Below are positions 25,634 through 34,485 of a DNA stretch of 64,000 bases, piece after piece. Every line of letters begins with the position of its first letter. Positions within the stretch are counted from its first letter, which is position 1. The notes under the pieces were generated by a model. That model was not told where the DNA came from. It ran no database searches and was given only the letters and a program-made list of their open reading frames with translations. A program made the position numbers and the translations under genes. Origin of the DNA: Intrasporangium calvum DSM 43043 (lineage in GTDB: Bacteria > Actinomycetota > Actinomycetes > Actinomycetales > Dermatophilaceae); contig NC_014830.1 of assembly GCF_000184685.1 (NCBI RefSeq), positions 3,410,001 to 3,474,000 on the forward strand, given 5' to 3'.

Positions 25634-26107
25634 CTCGAGGCTGGGGTGACGGATCAGGCCCTCCGCGCCGTAGATGCAAGCGATGGCCATGACCGCCGGA
25701 ACCGCGACGTGCGAACCGAAGAGGCCACAGGGGCGACCATCAGCGAAGTCGAGAACCATCCGCTGCTGGGCCAAATCGACCTCTAGCCCGACCACGGTCG
25801 CCCACCAGAACGACACGAGCTCGCCGTGGGCCCGACGCAGGAGGAGGCGCTGGTCCGTCACGACCGCCAGACACAGCTCCTCTCCGCTCCACTGTCCCCC
25901 CTCAAGGCTGCGGACCGAAAGCGGAACCGCCCGGGACGCGACCTCGCCCAGCACGAGGACCAGTCCGAGGGACATGGGGTCGATGCGCTGCGTGGGAGCG
26001 TGACCGGAGATCTCGAGGACCAGACGTCGCGCGTCCTCCACGACGGCACGCCGGAGCTCGCTCACGGCAGCGATCCCGCTCGCAGGGTCCTTGCGGAACA
26101 TCGCCAC
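25598..26107 (-). CDS. Hypothetical protein with PH-like beta domain
   Basis: 169 aa from a GTG at 26107 with GGGAGG upstream; the ATG at 26101 is equally possible. The second half (VTDQRLLLRR, then WWATVVGLEVD, then RMVLDFADGR) has the alternating strands of bacterial PH/GRAM-like domains. The frame is open further upstream but composition there looks like antisense of the NlpC/P60 gene. Transcribed opposite to the T4SS genes. Role unknown. Confidence 0.5.
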   Translation of the reverse strand: MAMFRKDPASGIAAVSELRRAVVEDARRLVLEISGHAPTQRIDPMSLGLVLVLGEVASRAVPLSVRSLEGGQWSGEELCLAVVTDQRLLLRRAHGELVSFWWATVVGLEVDLAQQRMVLDFADGRPCGLFGSHVAVPAVMAIACIYGAEGLIRHPSLESLRDPVITPGA

Positions 26108-26171
26108 ACCGATCGCCTCCCTTCCACATCCATGGTGGCTCACATGAGGGACACCGCAACCCGGGGACGCG

Positions 26172-27287
26172 ATGGTGACCCCGAGACCACGTTGCCCGGC
26201 CATGCAGATGACACGACTTGCCGCACTCGCCGCTGTCACGGCCGCTGTCGCCGTCTCCGGGCTCATCGCCCTCAGCGCGGCGGCGATGCCCACGCCCGCA
26301 CCTGGGGCTGCAATCGGCGACCGCGGGCCCCTTTGCGTCACCACCGGCGGCCTACCCGGTCTTTCAGCAGCGCAAGCCGCCAACGCTCGAACCATCCACG
26401 CGACCGCGCTCGCCCGCGGCGGGAGCTCCGCGGCATACGTCGCTCTCATGACGGCGTTGGCGGAGTCCAACCTGCTCGTGCTGTCCAACCCCAACGACCC
26501 CTCCAGCTCGGGCATCCCCGCCCAGGGCGTTGGCTACGACCACGACTCCATCGGACTGTTCCAGCAGCGGCCCCCGTGGGGCACTGCGGCACAGCGGATG
26601 GACCCGGTCACCTCGACCAATCTCTTCCTCGACGCCCTGATCGCTGTCGAAGGCTGGTCGAGCATGGAGCCCTGGCGGGCGGCGCAGAGGGTGCAGCGGT
26701 CCGCCTTCACGGGCGTCCCCTCACGGGTAAACCACGGGTCGGCCGTCTACGGCGGCAACTATCTGGCCCAAGCTCCGCGCGCAGCGCGGCTGCTCACCGC
26801 AATCGAGACCGGTGGTCCGCTCGACTGCGGCGCGGCCGGCCTGACCGGCCCGGCACCGATGAGCGGACCCGTCGTCGCGGACGTCGCCGGCCTGCAACGC
26901 TTGGGCGCATCACAGGCCGGGGCAGTGGCGGCGAGCTTCGCGCTGGCCCAACGCGGCAAACCGTACGTCTGGGGCGGTGAGGGACCTGACGGGTACGACT
27001 GCTCCGGGCTCATGCAGACGGCGTGGGCGCGTGCCGGGGTGTCGATCAGTCGGGTCTCCAGCACCCAGTTCCGCGACGGCACCCCGACGACCCCCGACCG
27101 GCTCGTGCCCGGTGACCTGGTGCTCATCCCTGGGGCCTTCGGGACCCTCGCGCGTCCGTTCCACGTCGGGATGTACGTCGGCAACGGCAAGGTCGTCCAC
27201 GCGCCCCGGACCGGTGAAGTGGTCAAGGTGACGACGCTGTCGTCGTTCATCTCCGACGGCGTCTCCGGCTACCGCCACATCCGATGA
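26172..27287 (+). CDS. Conjugation-associated bifunctional cell-wall hydrolase (lytic transglycosylase-like plus NlpC/P60)
   Basis: 371 aa. A signal sequence or membrane anchor covers about residues 12-40. Residues 90-170 show the lysozyme/transglycosylase pattern (LMTALAESNL, then DSIGLFQQRPPWGT). The C-terminal part is an NlpC/P60 endopeptidase with Cys277 (YDCSGLM), His331 (HVGMYVG) and His343 (VVHAPR). Proteins of this type (Tn916 Orf14/CwlT, TcpG) open the peptidoglycan so the secretion channel can span the wall. It begins the T4SS block, 123 nt before the DUF6112 gene. Confidence 0.88.
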   Translation: MVTPRPRCPAMQMTRLAALAAVTAAVAVSGLIALSAAAMPTPAPGAAIGDRGPLCVTTGGLPGLSAAQAANARTIHATALARGGSSAAYVALMTALAESNLLVLSNPNDPSSSGIPAQGVGYDHDSIGLFQQRPPWGTAAQRMDPVTSTNLFLDALIAVEGWSSMEPWRAAQRVQRSAFTGVPSRVNHGSAVYGGNYLAQAPRAARLLTAIETGGPLDCGAAGLTGPAPMSGPVVADVAGLQRLGASQAGAVAASFALAQRGKPYVWGGEGPDGYDCSGLMQTAWARAGVSISRVSSTQFRDGTPTTPDRLVPGDLVLIPGAFGTLARPFHVGMYVGNGKVVHAPRTGEVVKVTTLSSFISDGVSGYRHIR

Positions 27288-27410
27288 ATGGCCCTGCCGC
27301 ACTGCCCTTTCGACTCCACGCGCACCGTGAACTCCCATGGTGCCCCCGTCCCGCGGTGGACATGACCGAGCGCGGGACCGGCCCGCGATCAACACGAAGG
27401 GTCACTCGAC

Positions 27411-27698
27411 ATGCGTCTCCTGCCCACCGTTGACGTCACACCGAACACAAACGGCCTGCCCGGTCTCGCGGCGATCGAGAAGGTGGTCGGCGCCCTGCTC
27501 ACCTTCGGCCTGGTGGCCGCAGTCGCCGGGATCGCCGTCTCCGCCGTCGCCTGGGCCATCGGCTCCAGCTCGTCCAACCCGCACATCGCCGGACGAGGCA
27601 AGACCGGCGTCATCGTCGCCGGCGTCGCGGCCATGCTGATTGGCGCCGCGAACACGCTGATCACGTTCTTCGCGAACGCCGGGGCGGCGATCCGATGA
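27411..27698 (+). CDS. DUF6112-type small membrane protein, pilin-like T4SS component
   Basis: 95 aa with two hydrophobic segments (about 26-52 and 65-88) joined by a short polar loop (SSSSNPHIAGRGKTG). The size and two-TM hairpin are those of VirB2-like pilins, and this family is found in actinobacterial conjugation loci as DUF6112. It overlaps the next gene by ATGA, so it is co-translated with the VirB8-like protein. Confidence 0.75.
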   Translation: MRLLPTVDVTPNTNGLPGLAAIEKVVGALLTFGLVAAVAGIAVSAVAWAIGSSSSNPHIAGRGKTGVIVAGVAAMLIGAANTLITFFANAGAAIR

Positions 27699-28507
27699 AC
27701 CGCCCTTCGTTCGCGCGGCCCGGCCGCTGCGCGGTCGTCGCCATCGCCGTCCTCGTCGTCGGGTGGGTCGTCGGCGTCGGCCTGTGGGGTGCCGGACGCG
27801 ACACCCATGAGGAGACGCGCCAGGCTCACGGCATCCAAGCGCCCCAGGGCGACCTGCCTGCCCCGGCCGGGCGCGACCTCGATTCTGGTGAGCTCGGACC
27901 AGTGGTCCAGGAGCAGCTCGCACAGCTTCGGGCGATGCCCGTCATCCAACCGGATCCGAGCCTGAGTGACCGGGTCCCGGCCGAGGCCAAGACCCACCCC
28001 GACCTGTATGCCGCCGAGTTCGTCCGCGTGCTCCTGACGCAGGACTACGGTCGACCTCGCCAAGAACACCTCGCCTGGGTCGCGACCGAGGCCGGCACCA
28101 CCGCCGAGCCACTGATCGTCGGCCTCGTCCCGCCCGAGCTGCGCGACCGGCTCCCCGTCTACTCCGTGGTGGCGCAAGGCGACGGCCCGACCAGCTCGCC
28201 GATCCCGTCCGCCGCCGAGTGGGCTCGACTGGCCGCCCTCGGTGGCTACACGACCGTGACCGACATCCGGGTCTCCGAGCCGCTCGCGTGGTCCAACGCC
28301 GTGGAGGCCGGCCGGGTCACCGACCCGGGCGTGACGGCGCGGGAGATCACCGCCACCATCACCATGCACACGACGGCCGGTGGCGCGACCAGCGCATCGC
28401 GATCCTCCGTGTCCCTGACCGCCGACTTCGTTGGGCCACCGACACAGCCCTCTTGGCGCTTCGTCAACGTCGTCCTCTACACCAGCCTGCCGGAGGGACG
28501 GTCATGA
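27695..28507 (+). CDS. VirB8/TcpC-like conjugation protein
   Basis: 270 aa: one TM helix at about 12-32, then an extracytoplasmic domain. The C-terminal half (TVTDIRVSEPLAWSN, then TAREITATITMHTT, then WRFVNVVLY) has the strand pattern of the NTF2-like fold used by VirB8 and TcpC to scaffold the channel. ATGA overlaps at both ends tie it to its neighbours. Confidence 0.7.
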   Translation: MNRPSFARPGRCAVVAIAVLVVGWVVGVGLWGAGRDTHEETRQAHGIQAPQGDLPAPAGRDLDSGELGPVVQEQLAQLRAMPVIQPDPSLSDRVPAEAKTHPDLYAAEFVRVLLTQDYGRPRQEHLAWVATEAGTTAEPLIVGLVPPELRDRLPVYSVVAQGDGPTSSPIPSAAEWARLAALGGYTTVTDIRVSEPLAWSNAVEAGRVTDPGVTAREITATITMHTTAGGATSASRSSVSLTADFVGPPTQPSWRFVNVVLYTSLPEGRS

Positions 28508-29826
28508 GCTGCACCGGCCTCGACCTGCTCAACCCCGCGTGCCAGGTGTCATCAGCCGCCCAGAGCGCCGCCGAAAGCGCCTTCGGCAACATCGCCACCA
28601 CCTTCGCGCAGGCCGCGACGACCGCCACCAACTGGCTCTGGTCCCAGATCGACACGGCAACGACCGTCGATCTTGCCTCGCCTGCCCTGCGCAAGGAGCT
28701 CGGTGTCACGGCCGCGATCGCGCTCGTCATCTGCTTGGGCCTCTTCGTCCTGCAGCTGATCACGGCGACCCTACGGCGAGATCCGGCAGGCCTGTCCAGA
28801 GCGGTCAAGGGGTTGTTCATCATGGCCCTCGGCTCCGGCTTCGCGTTGGCGGCCACTCGGGTCCTGCTGTCCGCCGTCGACCTGCTGGCCGATGCCGTCG
28901 TGAAGCAGACCATTGGCACGGGGATGGACGGCATCGGCACGCAGCTGGCCATCGGAAGTCTGGCCACGATGAACAACCCGGCGATCATGCTCATCCTTGC
29001 CCTGGCCATCTTGGCGTCCTCCGTCATCGTCTGGGTCGCGATGATGGTCCGGAAAATGCTCCTGATCATCTGCGCCGTGCTCGCGCCGCTCGCCTTCGCG
29101 GGAGCGACCGCGGACATCACCCGCTCCTGGGTGCGCAAGTGGGTCGAGTTCGTCGCCGCAATGATCGCCGCGAAGCTGCTCCTCGTCCTGATCCTCGCCA
29201 CCGGAGTCGCGGTCATGCAGGGTGCCGGCCTCGCCGGTAGCCAGCCCAGCCAGGTCGGCACGCAGATCGCCGTCGGCGCGCTCATCCTCCTTCTCGGTGG
29301 TTTGTCTCCGTGGCTCGCGATCCGCATGTGCGTCTTCGTCGGCGACTCGCTGTATACCGCCCACCTCCAAGCAGGCCAAGCGACCACCGGTGCCCGGCTG
29401 GCCATGGCAGCACCTCAGAAGGTCGCCTACATGCGAGCAGGGCTCGCGTCCGGCATGGGCGGTCGCGCCTCTGGCGTCGTGACGCCTTCGCGTACGGGTG
29501 GATCGGGCGGCGCTGGCGGATCAACCGGCTCGGGTGGCTTGGGCGGCTCGAGCACCGGGCCGACATTGCGCCCCCCGGGCAAGGGCAATGGCTCAGGCGC
29601 TGGCGCGCTGGCCGCCATCCCCGGCCCCGCCTCACCGGCGGCCGGCGGGATTCGGACGGACTCGTCGTCGCGCGAGCCCGGGACCGTCCTCGGCGGTGAG
29701 GCACGCCTCGGCGGGCTCCAGCCACCTGAACCTGCTCGCACGACTCCCCCGGCGCCGCAACCTCCCCCATCACCAGCACCCCGGCAGCAGCCCGACTTCT
29801 CGAAGATCCGGAGGGACGACCGATGA
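28504..29826 (+). CDS. VirB6/TrbL-like polytopic membrane protein
   Basis: 440 aa. After a short polar start (MSCTGLDLLNPACQV) there are at least six hydrophobic segments between about 70 and 290. The tail (about 320-440) is disordered and rich in Gly, Ser and Pro and ends with a basic segment. This is the layout of VirB6-type inner channel proteins in Gram-positive conjugation. Overlaps both neighbours by 4 nt. Confidence 0.75.
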   Translation: MSCTGLDLLNPACQVSSAAQSAAESAFGNIATTFAQAATTATNWLWSQIDTATTVDLASPALRKELGVTAAIALVICLGLFVLQLITATLRRDPAGLSRAVKGLFIMALGSGFALAATRVLLSAVDLLADAVVKQTIGTGMDGIGTQLAIGSLATMNNPAIMLILALAILASSVIVWVAMMVRKMLLIICAVLAPLAFAGATADITRSWVRKWVEFVAAMIAAKLLLVLILATGVAVMQGAGLAGSQPSQVGTQIAVGALILLLGGLSPWLAIRMCVFVGDSLYTAHLQAGQATTGARLAMAAPQKVAYMRAGLASGMGGRASGVVTPSRTGGSGGAGGSTGSGGLGGSSTGPTLRPPGKGNGSGAGALAAIPGPASPAAGGIRTDSSSREPGTVLGGEARLGGLQPPEPARTTPPAPQPPPSPAPRQQPDFSKIRRDDR

Positions 29827-31277
29827 CCGACTCCACCACGGCCGGCGCTAGGCCCACGATGGTCCGCTTCGCCAGACTTCCTCAGCGGGGACTCCTACTG
29901 GGCTTGTCAGCGAGCCGAGTCGCCTGCATCGCCTTGGCCGCCGTCCTGGCCACGGTCTCCGTCTTCACGGCCGGACCGATCGGGTTCGCCACCGCGGCGC
30001 CCGGTTGGGGTGGACTGCTCGCGCTCGCGTTCGTCCGCAAAGGCGGTCGGGTCGCGGTCGAACTGCTGCCGACCGCAGCTCACTTCGCGGTGCGCGGGCT
30101 GCTGCGGCAGGACCGGTACCGAGTCCACGTCGATCGCCCCCGACCCGCCGGCACGATGGCGTTGCCGGGCGACAGCGCCGCGCTGCGCTTCCTCGTCGAC
30201 GACCTCACGGGCGCGGCGATCGTGCACGACCCGCACGAAGGATCCCTGACCGTCGTCGCCCACGTCGACCACGCGGCATACATCCTGCTCTCCCCCGAGG
30301 AGCAACGCCGCCGAGTGACCGGATGGAGCCGCGTCCTGGCCGGGCTCGCCGCGTCCGGGCTGTGCGTGCGAGCCCAGGTCCTCGAGACGGTCTGCCCGGA
30401 TTCGGGCGCGGGCGTCGTGGGCTGGTGGCGTCAGGCGCGTACCGAACCTGCTTCGGAGGGGGTGGCGTGGACGGCGACGCAGTACGAGCGCCTCCTCGAA
30501 ACGTACGCCCCCACCGCCGCCACCCACCGCAGCCTCATCGCCATCGCGGTCAACGGACCCTCTGGGGCCCTCGGGTTCCTCCGCGCGGCGAGGCGGACCA
30601 AGGAGCTCGACCGGATCCGGCAAGAGATGGCCACTCTCGAGTCCAGCCTGCGCGCCGCCGACCTGCGCCTCGTGAGCTGGCTAGGCGAGGACCAGCTGGC
30701 GAACCTCGTCCGGTCCACCTACGACACGGGAGCACCGAGCACGCCGGCGCGCAGCCTCGACACCGCCGGCCCGGTGGCCGTGGATGAGCACTGGGACTGG
30801 GTGCGGCACGACACGGGATACTCCTCCGTCCTGTGGATCAGCGAGTGGCCTCGGACCGAGGTCGGCGCCGACTTCCTGCACACCATCGTCTTCCAACCCA
30901 ACGTGACCAGATCACTGTCCATCACCGCGACCCCGATGTCCCCCCGTCAAGCGATCCGGGACATCCGCCGGGCCAAGGTCGAGCACGTCACCGATGCCGC
31001 GCAGCGGGCCCGGATCGGCGCCATAGCCGACCTCGCCGACTCCGCCGAGCTCGACGACGTCCTCGACCGGGAACGGGCCTTGCTCGCAGGCCACGCCGAC
31101 CTGAAGTTCACCGGTCTCATCACCCTCACTGCAGCCACGCTCGAGGAGCTTGACGACGCCGTCGCCCAAGTAGAGCGCGCCGCGATCCAGTGCGGCTGCG
31201 AGACCCGGCGCCTGCAGGGCCAGCAAGCCCGAGCCTTCACCGCAGCGGCGCTGCCGCTCGCCCGGCCGCTCCACTGA
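29823..31277 (+). CDS. SCO6880-like conjugation protein
   Basis: 484 aa. Two hydrophobic segments at about 36-75, then a long cytosolic domain (VDDLTGAAIVHDPHEGSLTVV, then YILLSPEEQRRRV, then LAGHADLKFTGLITLTAATLEELDDAV). The last part resembles the N-terminal domain of VirB4/TraC ATPases, which fits its place directly before the VirB4-like ATPase gene: a PrgI-plus-VirB4-N half and an ATPase half. The family is usually annotated as SCO6880 in actinobacterial ICEs. Confidence 0.75.
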   Translation: MTDSTTAGARPTMVRFARLPQRGLLLGLSASRVACIALAAVLATVSVFTAGPIGFATAAPGWGGLLALAFVRKGGRVAVELLPTAAHFAVRGLLRQDRYRVHVDRPRPAGTMALPGDSAALRFLVDDLTGAAIVHDPHEGSLTVVAHVDHAAYILLSPEEQRRRVTGWSRVLAGLAASGLCVRAQVLETVCPDSGAGVVGWWRQARTEPASEGVAWTATQYERLLETYAPTAATHRSLIAIAVNGPSGALGFLRAARRTKELDRIRQEMATLESSLRAADLRLVSWLGEDQLANLVRSTYDTGAPSTPARSLDTAGPVAVDEHWDWVRHDTGYSSVLWISEWPRTEVGADFLHTIVFQPNVTRSLSITATPMSPRQAIRDIRRAKVEHVTDAAQRARIGAIADLADSAELDDVLDRERALLAGHADLKFTGLITLTAATLEELDDAVAQVERAAIQCGCETRRLQGQQARAFTAAALPLARPLH

Positions 31278-31303
31278 CACCCTTTTCGGAAAGGACACTT
31301 CAG

Positions 31304-32815
31304 ATGGCCAACCCACGCGTGCACACAAGCGTGATCTACACCAGCCCGCAGAGGGGCCGAGCACGACGCCGTGAACAACGCGCCCTGCGACGAGCGACCA
31401 AGGCGCTGGCAGCGCAGCGAGAGTCGCAGGAATCGACGGAGTCGCAAAAGCCATCCCGGGATCCGCGGCCCTCGATGCTGCCGGCTCTGGGAGAGAACCG
31501 ACCCGAGGCACTTCGCCAGCTGCGGACCCTCAGCCTGCCCGCGCACCGCGCCACCTCCGACGTCCTCGCGGGCGCCTACCCCTTCCTGGCCGAGGCGGGC
31601 CTCGGCGAGGCCGGCGTCTTCATCGGCCAGGACGCCTGGTCCGGCGGGGGATTCTGCTTCGACCCGTGGGTGCTCTACCAGAACGGTGTTCTGACGAACC
31701 CGAACTGCCTGCTCGCCGGCGCCGTCGGAAAGGGCAAGTCCTGCCTCGCGAAGTCCATCGCCACCCGCTCCATCGCGCTCGGCAGACGTGTCTACGTGCC
31801 AGGAGACCCCAAGGGCGAATGGACCGCCGTCGCCAAGCAGGTCGGCGGCGCAACCATCGCCCTCGGCGCGGGTACCCGCAACCGCCTCAACCCCCTCGAC
31901 CCTGGGCCGCGACCGGCCGGCGTCGCCGACGAGGAATGGCTCGCTACCGTCGCGATGCGGCGGCGCACGCTGCTCGGATCCCTCGCGGAGTCGGCGCTCG
32001 GCCGGCCCCTGTCCGCCGTCGAACACACCTCACTCGACACCGCACTCGGCACGGTGGTGTCGACCGACGACGTGCCCACGTTGCCGCGCGTCGTCGAACA
32101 CCTCCTGTCTCCCGCTCCGAGCAGTGGCCACGAACCTGGCGGTGGGTCGGTCGCTGAGTTGACCCGAGACGGCCGCGAGCTCGCCCACGCCCTCCGTCGC
32201 CTCGTCGCAGGTGACCTCGCCGGGTTGTTCGACGGCCCCTCCACCGTCGGCTTCGACCCCGACCTGCCCATGGTCACCCTCGACCTGTCTCGCATCCATG
32301 GCTCCGACCAGCTCACCGCCATGGTCATGACCTGTGCCAGCGCCTGGATGGAAGCCGCGCTCACCGACCCCGACGCAGGGCAACGCTGGATCATCTACGA
32401 CGAGGCCTGGCGCCTCATCCGGCAGCCGGCACTGCTGGCCCGGATGCAGGCCCAGTGGAAGCTCTCCCGCGGGTACGGCATAGCCAACCTGCTCGTCATC
32501 CACCGTCTCTCCGACCTCGACGCCGTCGGGGACGCCTCCTCCGGCGCCCGCGCCATCGCGCACGGCCTCCTCGCGGACTGCGCGACCAAGATCGTCTACC
32601 AACAAGAGCCAGGCGAGACACCGCACGCCACAAAGAGCCTCGGCTTGACCAGCACCGAGGCCGCTCAACTGCCCGACCTGCGCCAGGGCGAAGGACTGTG
32701 GCACGTCGGCCAAAGAGCCTTCATCATCCGCCACCTGGCGACCGACGCCGAGCTCGAGCTCTTCGACACCAACGCAAGAATGCGGACGAGGTCCCCTGGA
32801 TCCGCGGCTCTTTGA
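31304..32815 (+). CDS. VirB4-like conjugation ATPase
   Basis: 503 aa, ATG with GGAAAGGA upstream. Walker A is GAVGKGKS near residue 145, Walker B is RWIIYDEAW near residue 365, followed by a VirB4-type RGYGIANLLVIHRLSDL and C-terminal GLWHVG. It powers assembly or substrate transfer of the T4SS. It is shorter than full VirB4 (about 800 aa) because the N-terminal half is encoded by the preceding gene. Last gene of the T4SS run. Confidence 0.85.
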   Translation: MANPRVHTSVIYTSPQRGRARRREQRALRRATKALAAQRESQESTESQKPSRDPRPSMLPALGENRPEALRQLRTLSLPAHRATSDVLAGAYPFLAEAGLGEAGVFIGQDAWSGGGFCFDPWVLYQNGVLTNPNCLLAGAVGKGKSCLAKSIATRSIALGRRVYVPGDPKGEWTAVAKQVGGATIALGAGTRNRLNPLDPGPRPAGVADEEWLATVAMRRRTLLGSLAESALGRPLSAVEHTSLDTALGTVVSTDDVPTLPRVVEHLLSPAPSSGHEPGGGSVAELTRDGRELAHALRRLVAGDLAGLFDGPSTVGFDPDLPMVTLDLSRIHGSDQLTAMVMTCASAWMEAALTDPDAGQRWIIYDEAWRLIRQPALLARMQAQWKLSRGYGIANLLVIHRLSDLDAVGDASSGARAIAHGLLADCATKIVYQQEPGETPHATKSLGLTSTEAAQLPDLRQGEGLWHVGQRAFIIRHLATDAELELFDTNARMRTRSPGSAAL

Positions 32816-32870
32816 GGCTGGTCGACTGGCGCCGGAATGGGGCACCTCGCGAATCGTCGCCGAGGGCTCC

Positions 32871-33026
32871 TCAGGCGTCGCCAAGGTCGCCCCTTGAGAG
32901 ACGGCGCTTCTTGCCGACTTTGCGCAGAACCGACCAGGGTTCGCGCGCGGCGCGCCCGTTACGACGGTTCTTGTGCGGCTTACAGAGCTGGCAGCTCTTG
33001 TGCTGCCGATGTGGTGAGTGAGCCAT
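32871..33026 (-). CDS. Conserved 51-aa basic protein with CxxC
   Basis: Reads MAHSPHRQHKSCQLCKPHKN onward and ends RGDLGDA. GGAG lies 5 nt before the ATG. It has one CxxC (Cys12, Cys15) and about one-third Lys, Arg and His, suggesting nucleic-acid binding. I have seen this short pattern as a conserved hypothetical in actinobacteria. No function known. The composition and sharp start make a chance frame unlikely. Confidence 0.6.
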   Translation of the reverse strand: MAHSPHRQHKSCQLCKPHKNRRNGRAAREPWSVLRKVGKKRRLSRGDLGDA

Positions 33027-33399
33027 GATGGCTCCGATCCGTGACCAACACCCGCCACGGAGGGCGGGGTGGCTCGGCTCGTCCGCTCATGAGGTCAGGG
33101 TATCGGCCGTTGACGACACGCTGCGAGGCTCGCGCAAGGTCCGCTTCCGACTGAGCCGCTGCGTCCGCAGGCGACGGAAGGAGGCACGTCCGGGGCGCGA
33201 GCGCGGCCATCTTCCTTGACGGTCGAACATGCGTTCGGGTACCGTTCCGGCAGGACAAGGTGGCTGCAAGCGTCCGGCCATTGAGCCTGCGAGTCCCGGA
33301 CAAGAGAGCTCGCGGTCCTAGCCACTCACGATTCGGCCGAAAGGGTCGCCACCGTGCAGCGACTGAGGGGCCGGGCCTTAGTCGCCAAGTGGTCCACCA
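33027..33399. other. Intergenic region with LexA-like site
   Basis: No convincing gene in either strand, although a minus-strand frame beginning MAALAPRTCLL at 33210 is possible. Contains the LexA-box-like palindrome listed at 33224-33237. Confidence 0.35.
33224..33237. promoter_or_regulatory. LexA-box-like palindrome
   Basis: CGAACATGCGTTCG matches the actinobacterial SOS box form CGAAC-N4-GTTCG with perfect symmetry of the outer five bases. No recognised SOS gene is adjacent. The nearest starts are a doubtful minus-strand ATG at 33210, the CxxC gene at 33026 and a small plus-strand frame at 33400. Confidence 0.5.
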
Positions 33400-33597
33400 A
33401 TGACGCGAATCTCGCTCATCGCAGCCACCATTGTTGGCTCCTTCGCTGTTGTCTTGCTGAAGGGCTCACCCTCTGACCTTGCGTACGTGCCCCCGATACT
33501 GACCTCGCTTGCATTGCTGCTCCCGGATAACTCGAGTAAGACCGAGGCCGGTGAGCCGGCTCGGCGCAAGCGGTCGAAGCGGCGGCCGAGGCGCTGA
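33400..33597 (+). CDS. Small hypothetical membrane protein
   Basis: 65 aa. One hydrophobic stretch (about 4-22) and another around 30-42, then a strongly basic tail (RRKRSKRRPRR). There is no good ribosome site before the ATG. Base composition is lower in GC than the neighbours. Tentative. Confidence 0.35.
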   Translation: MTRISLIAATIVGSFAVVLLKGSPSDLAYVPPILTSLALLLPDNSSKTEAGEPARRKRSKRRPRR

Positions 33598-33751
33598 CCC
33601 CCGGACGACGTCCCGAGACCCGCCGGGAACCCGCACCTCCAACCCCGACCTCGTGATGAGGCCCGGAATTCGCCCCATGCCGATCTGTTTCCGGCCAATG
33701 CTTCAGCACGAATGCCCGCCCACACGCGGGACGAAGCTCTAGATTCGATTC

Positions 33752-34228
33752 ATGGATTCGACGGCAGTTGTCGCTGCGCTAGGACTCCTCACAACGCTCG
33801 CCGCCGCTGGCGTCACAGCCTATTTGCAGCGAAGCAGCCAGCGAGAATCCAGAGTATTCGAGGCGCGCGTAACTGGTTACGCAGCTCTCGCAGCCGCCTT
33901 GTACGAGTACGAGCGGGCAACATACAACCGCGTCAAGGCGCGCCTTGAACAGCGATCTGACACAGAGCGCGACACCTATCGCCAAGAAGCTTGGGCAAGC
34001 AACGCGAAGGCGCGTGCCGCGATCGGCGTCGTCGCGCTACTAAGCACAAGTCCGAACCTTCACGCGCAATTCGACGATGTTCGCAGCAGCATAGGCGACT
34101 TGAAGAGCGCCCCTAACGAGCAAGACCTCTCAAAGAGCCACGAATCCATACTCAGAGCGCTGGAGGCTGCGCTGTTCAAGGCCAGACAGGAACTCTTGCC
34201 AGCGCGCGGCCGGGGGCATCGTCGGTGA
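33752..34228 (+). CDS. Hypothetical membrane-anchored helical protein
   Basis: 158 aa with one N-terminal TM helix (about 5-26: VVAALGLLTTLAAAGVTAYL) and a long charged helical cytosolic part. Lower GC than its neighbours (codons such as AGA, ATA and CTA appear), suggesting later acquisition. It lies just upstream of two IS110 transposases. Function unknown. Confidence 0.5.
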   Translation: MDSTAVVAALGLLTTLAAAGVTAYLQRSSQRESRVFEARVTGYAALAAALYEYERATYNRVKARLEQRSDTERDTYRQEAWASNAKARAAIGVVALLSTSPNLHAQFDDVRSSIGDLKSAPNEQDLSKSHESILRALEAALFKARQELLPARGRGHRR

Positions 34229-34485
34229 TGGTCCCTGTGCCCAGGGAGCATTGGTGCCTACTAGACACTTCCGGTAGGACCGGCGTCCGGCCAGACTCGG
34301 TCCAGGCGTCCGGCGGGAAGCTCTCCACGCGGCTGCCCACCAGCGTGAACGGTGTGGCTCTACAGCGGTTTGCGTTCCCGCCGGGCACCGCCCGTGAGGC
34401 GTGGCTCCAGAGGGGTCTGCCCAGCTCTCAGTAGCACTGCCCGCCTCGCAATCCCTACAGGTCCATCACGAGGCGAGGTAGCGGC
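34229..34485. other. Upstream region of first IS110 transposase, possible bridge RNA
   Basis: No gene. It contains several short inverted repeats (for example CGCCTCG near 34443 and CGAGGCG near 34471). In the IS110 group the structured bridge RNA is encoded between the left end and the recombinase gene, so this is the expected place. Element ends were not determined. Confidence 0.3.
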
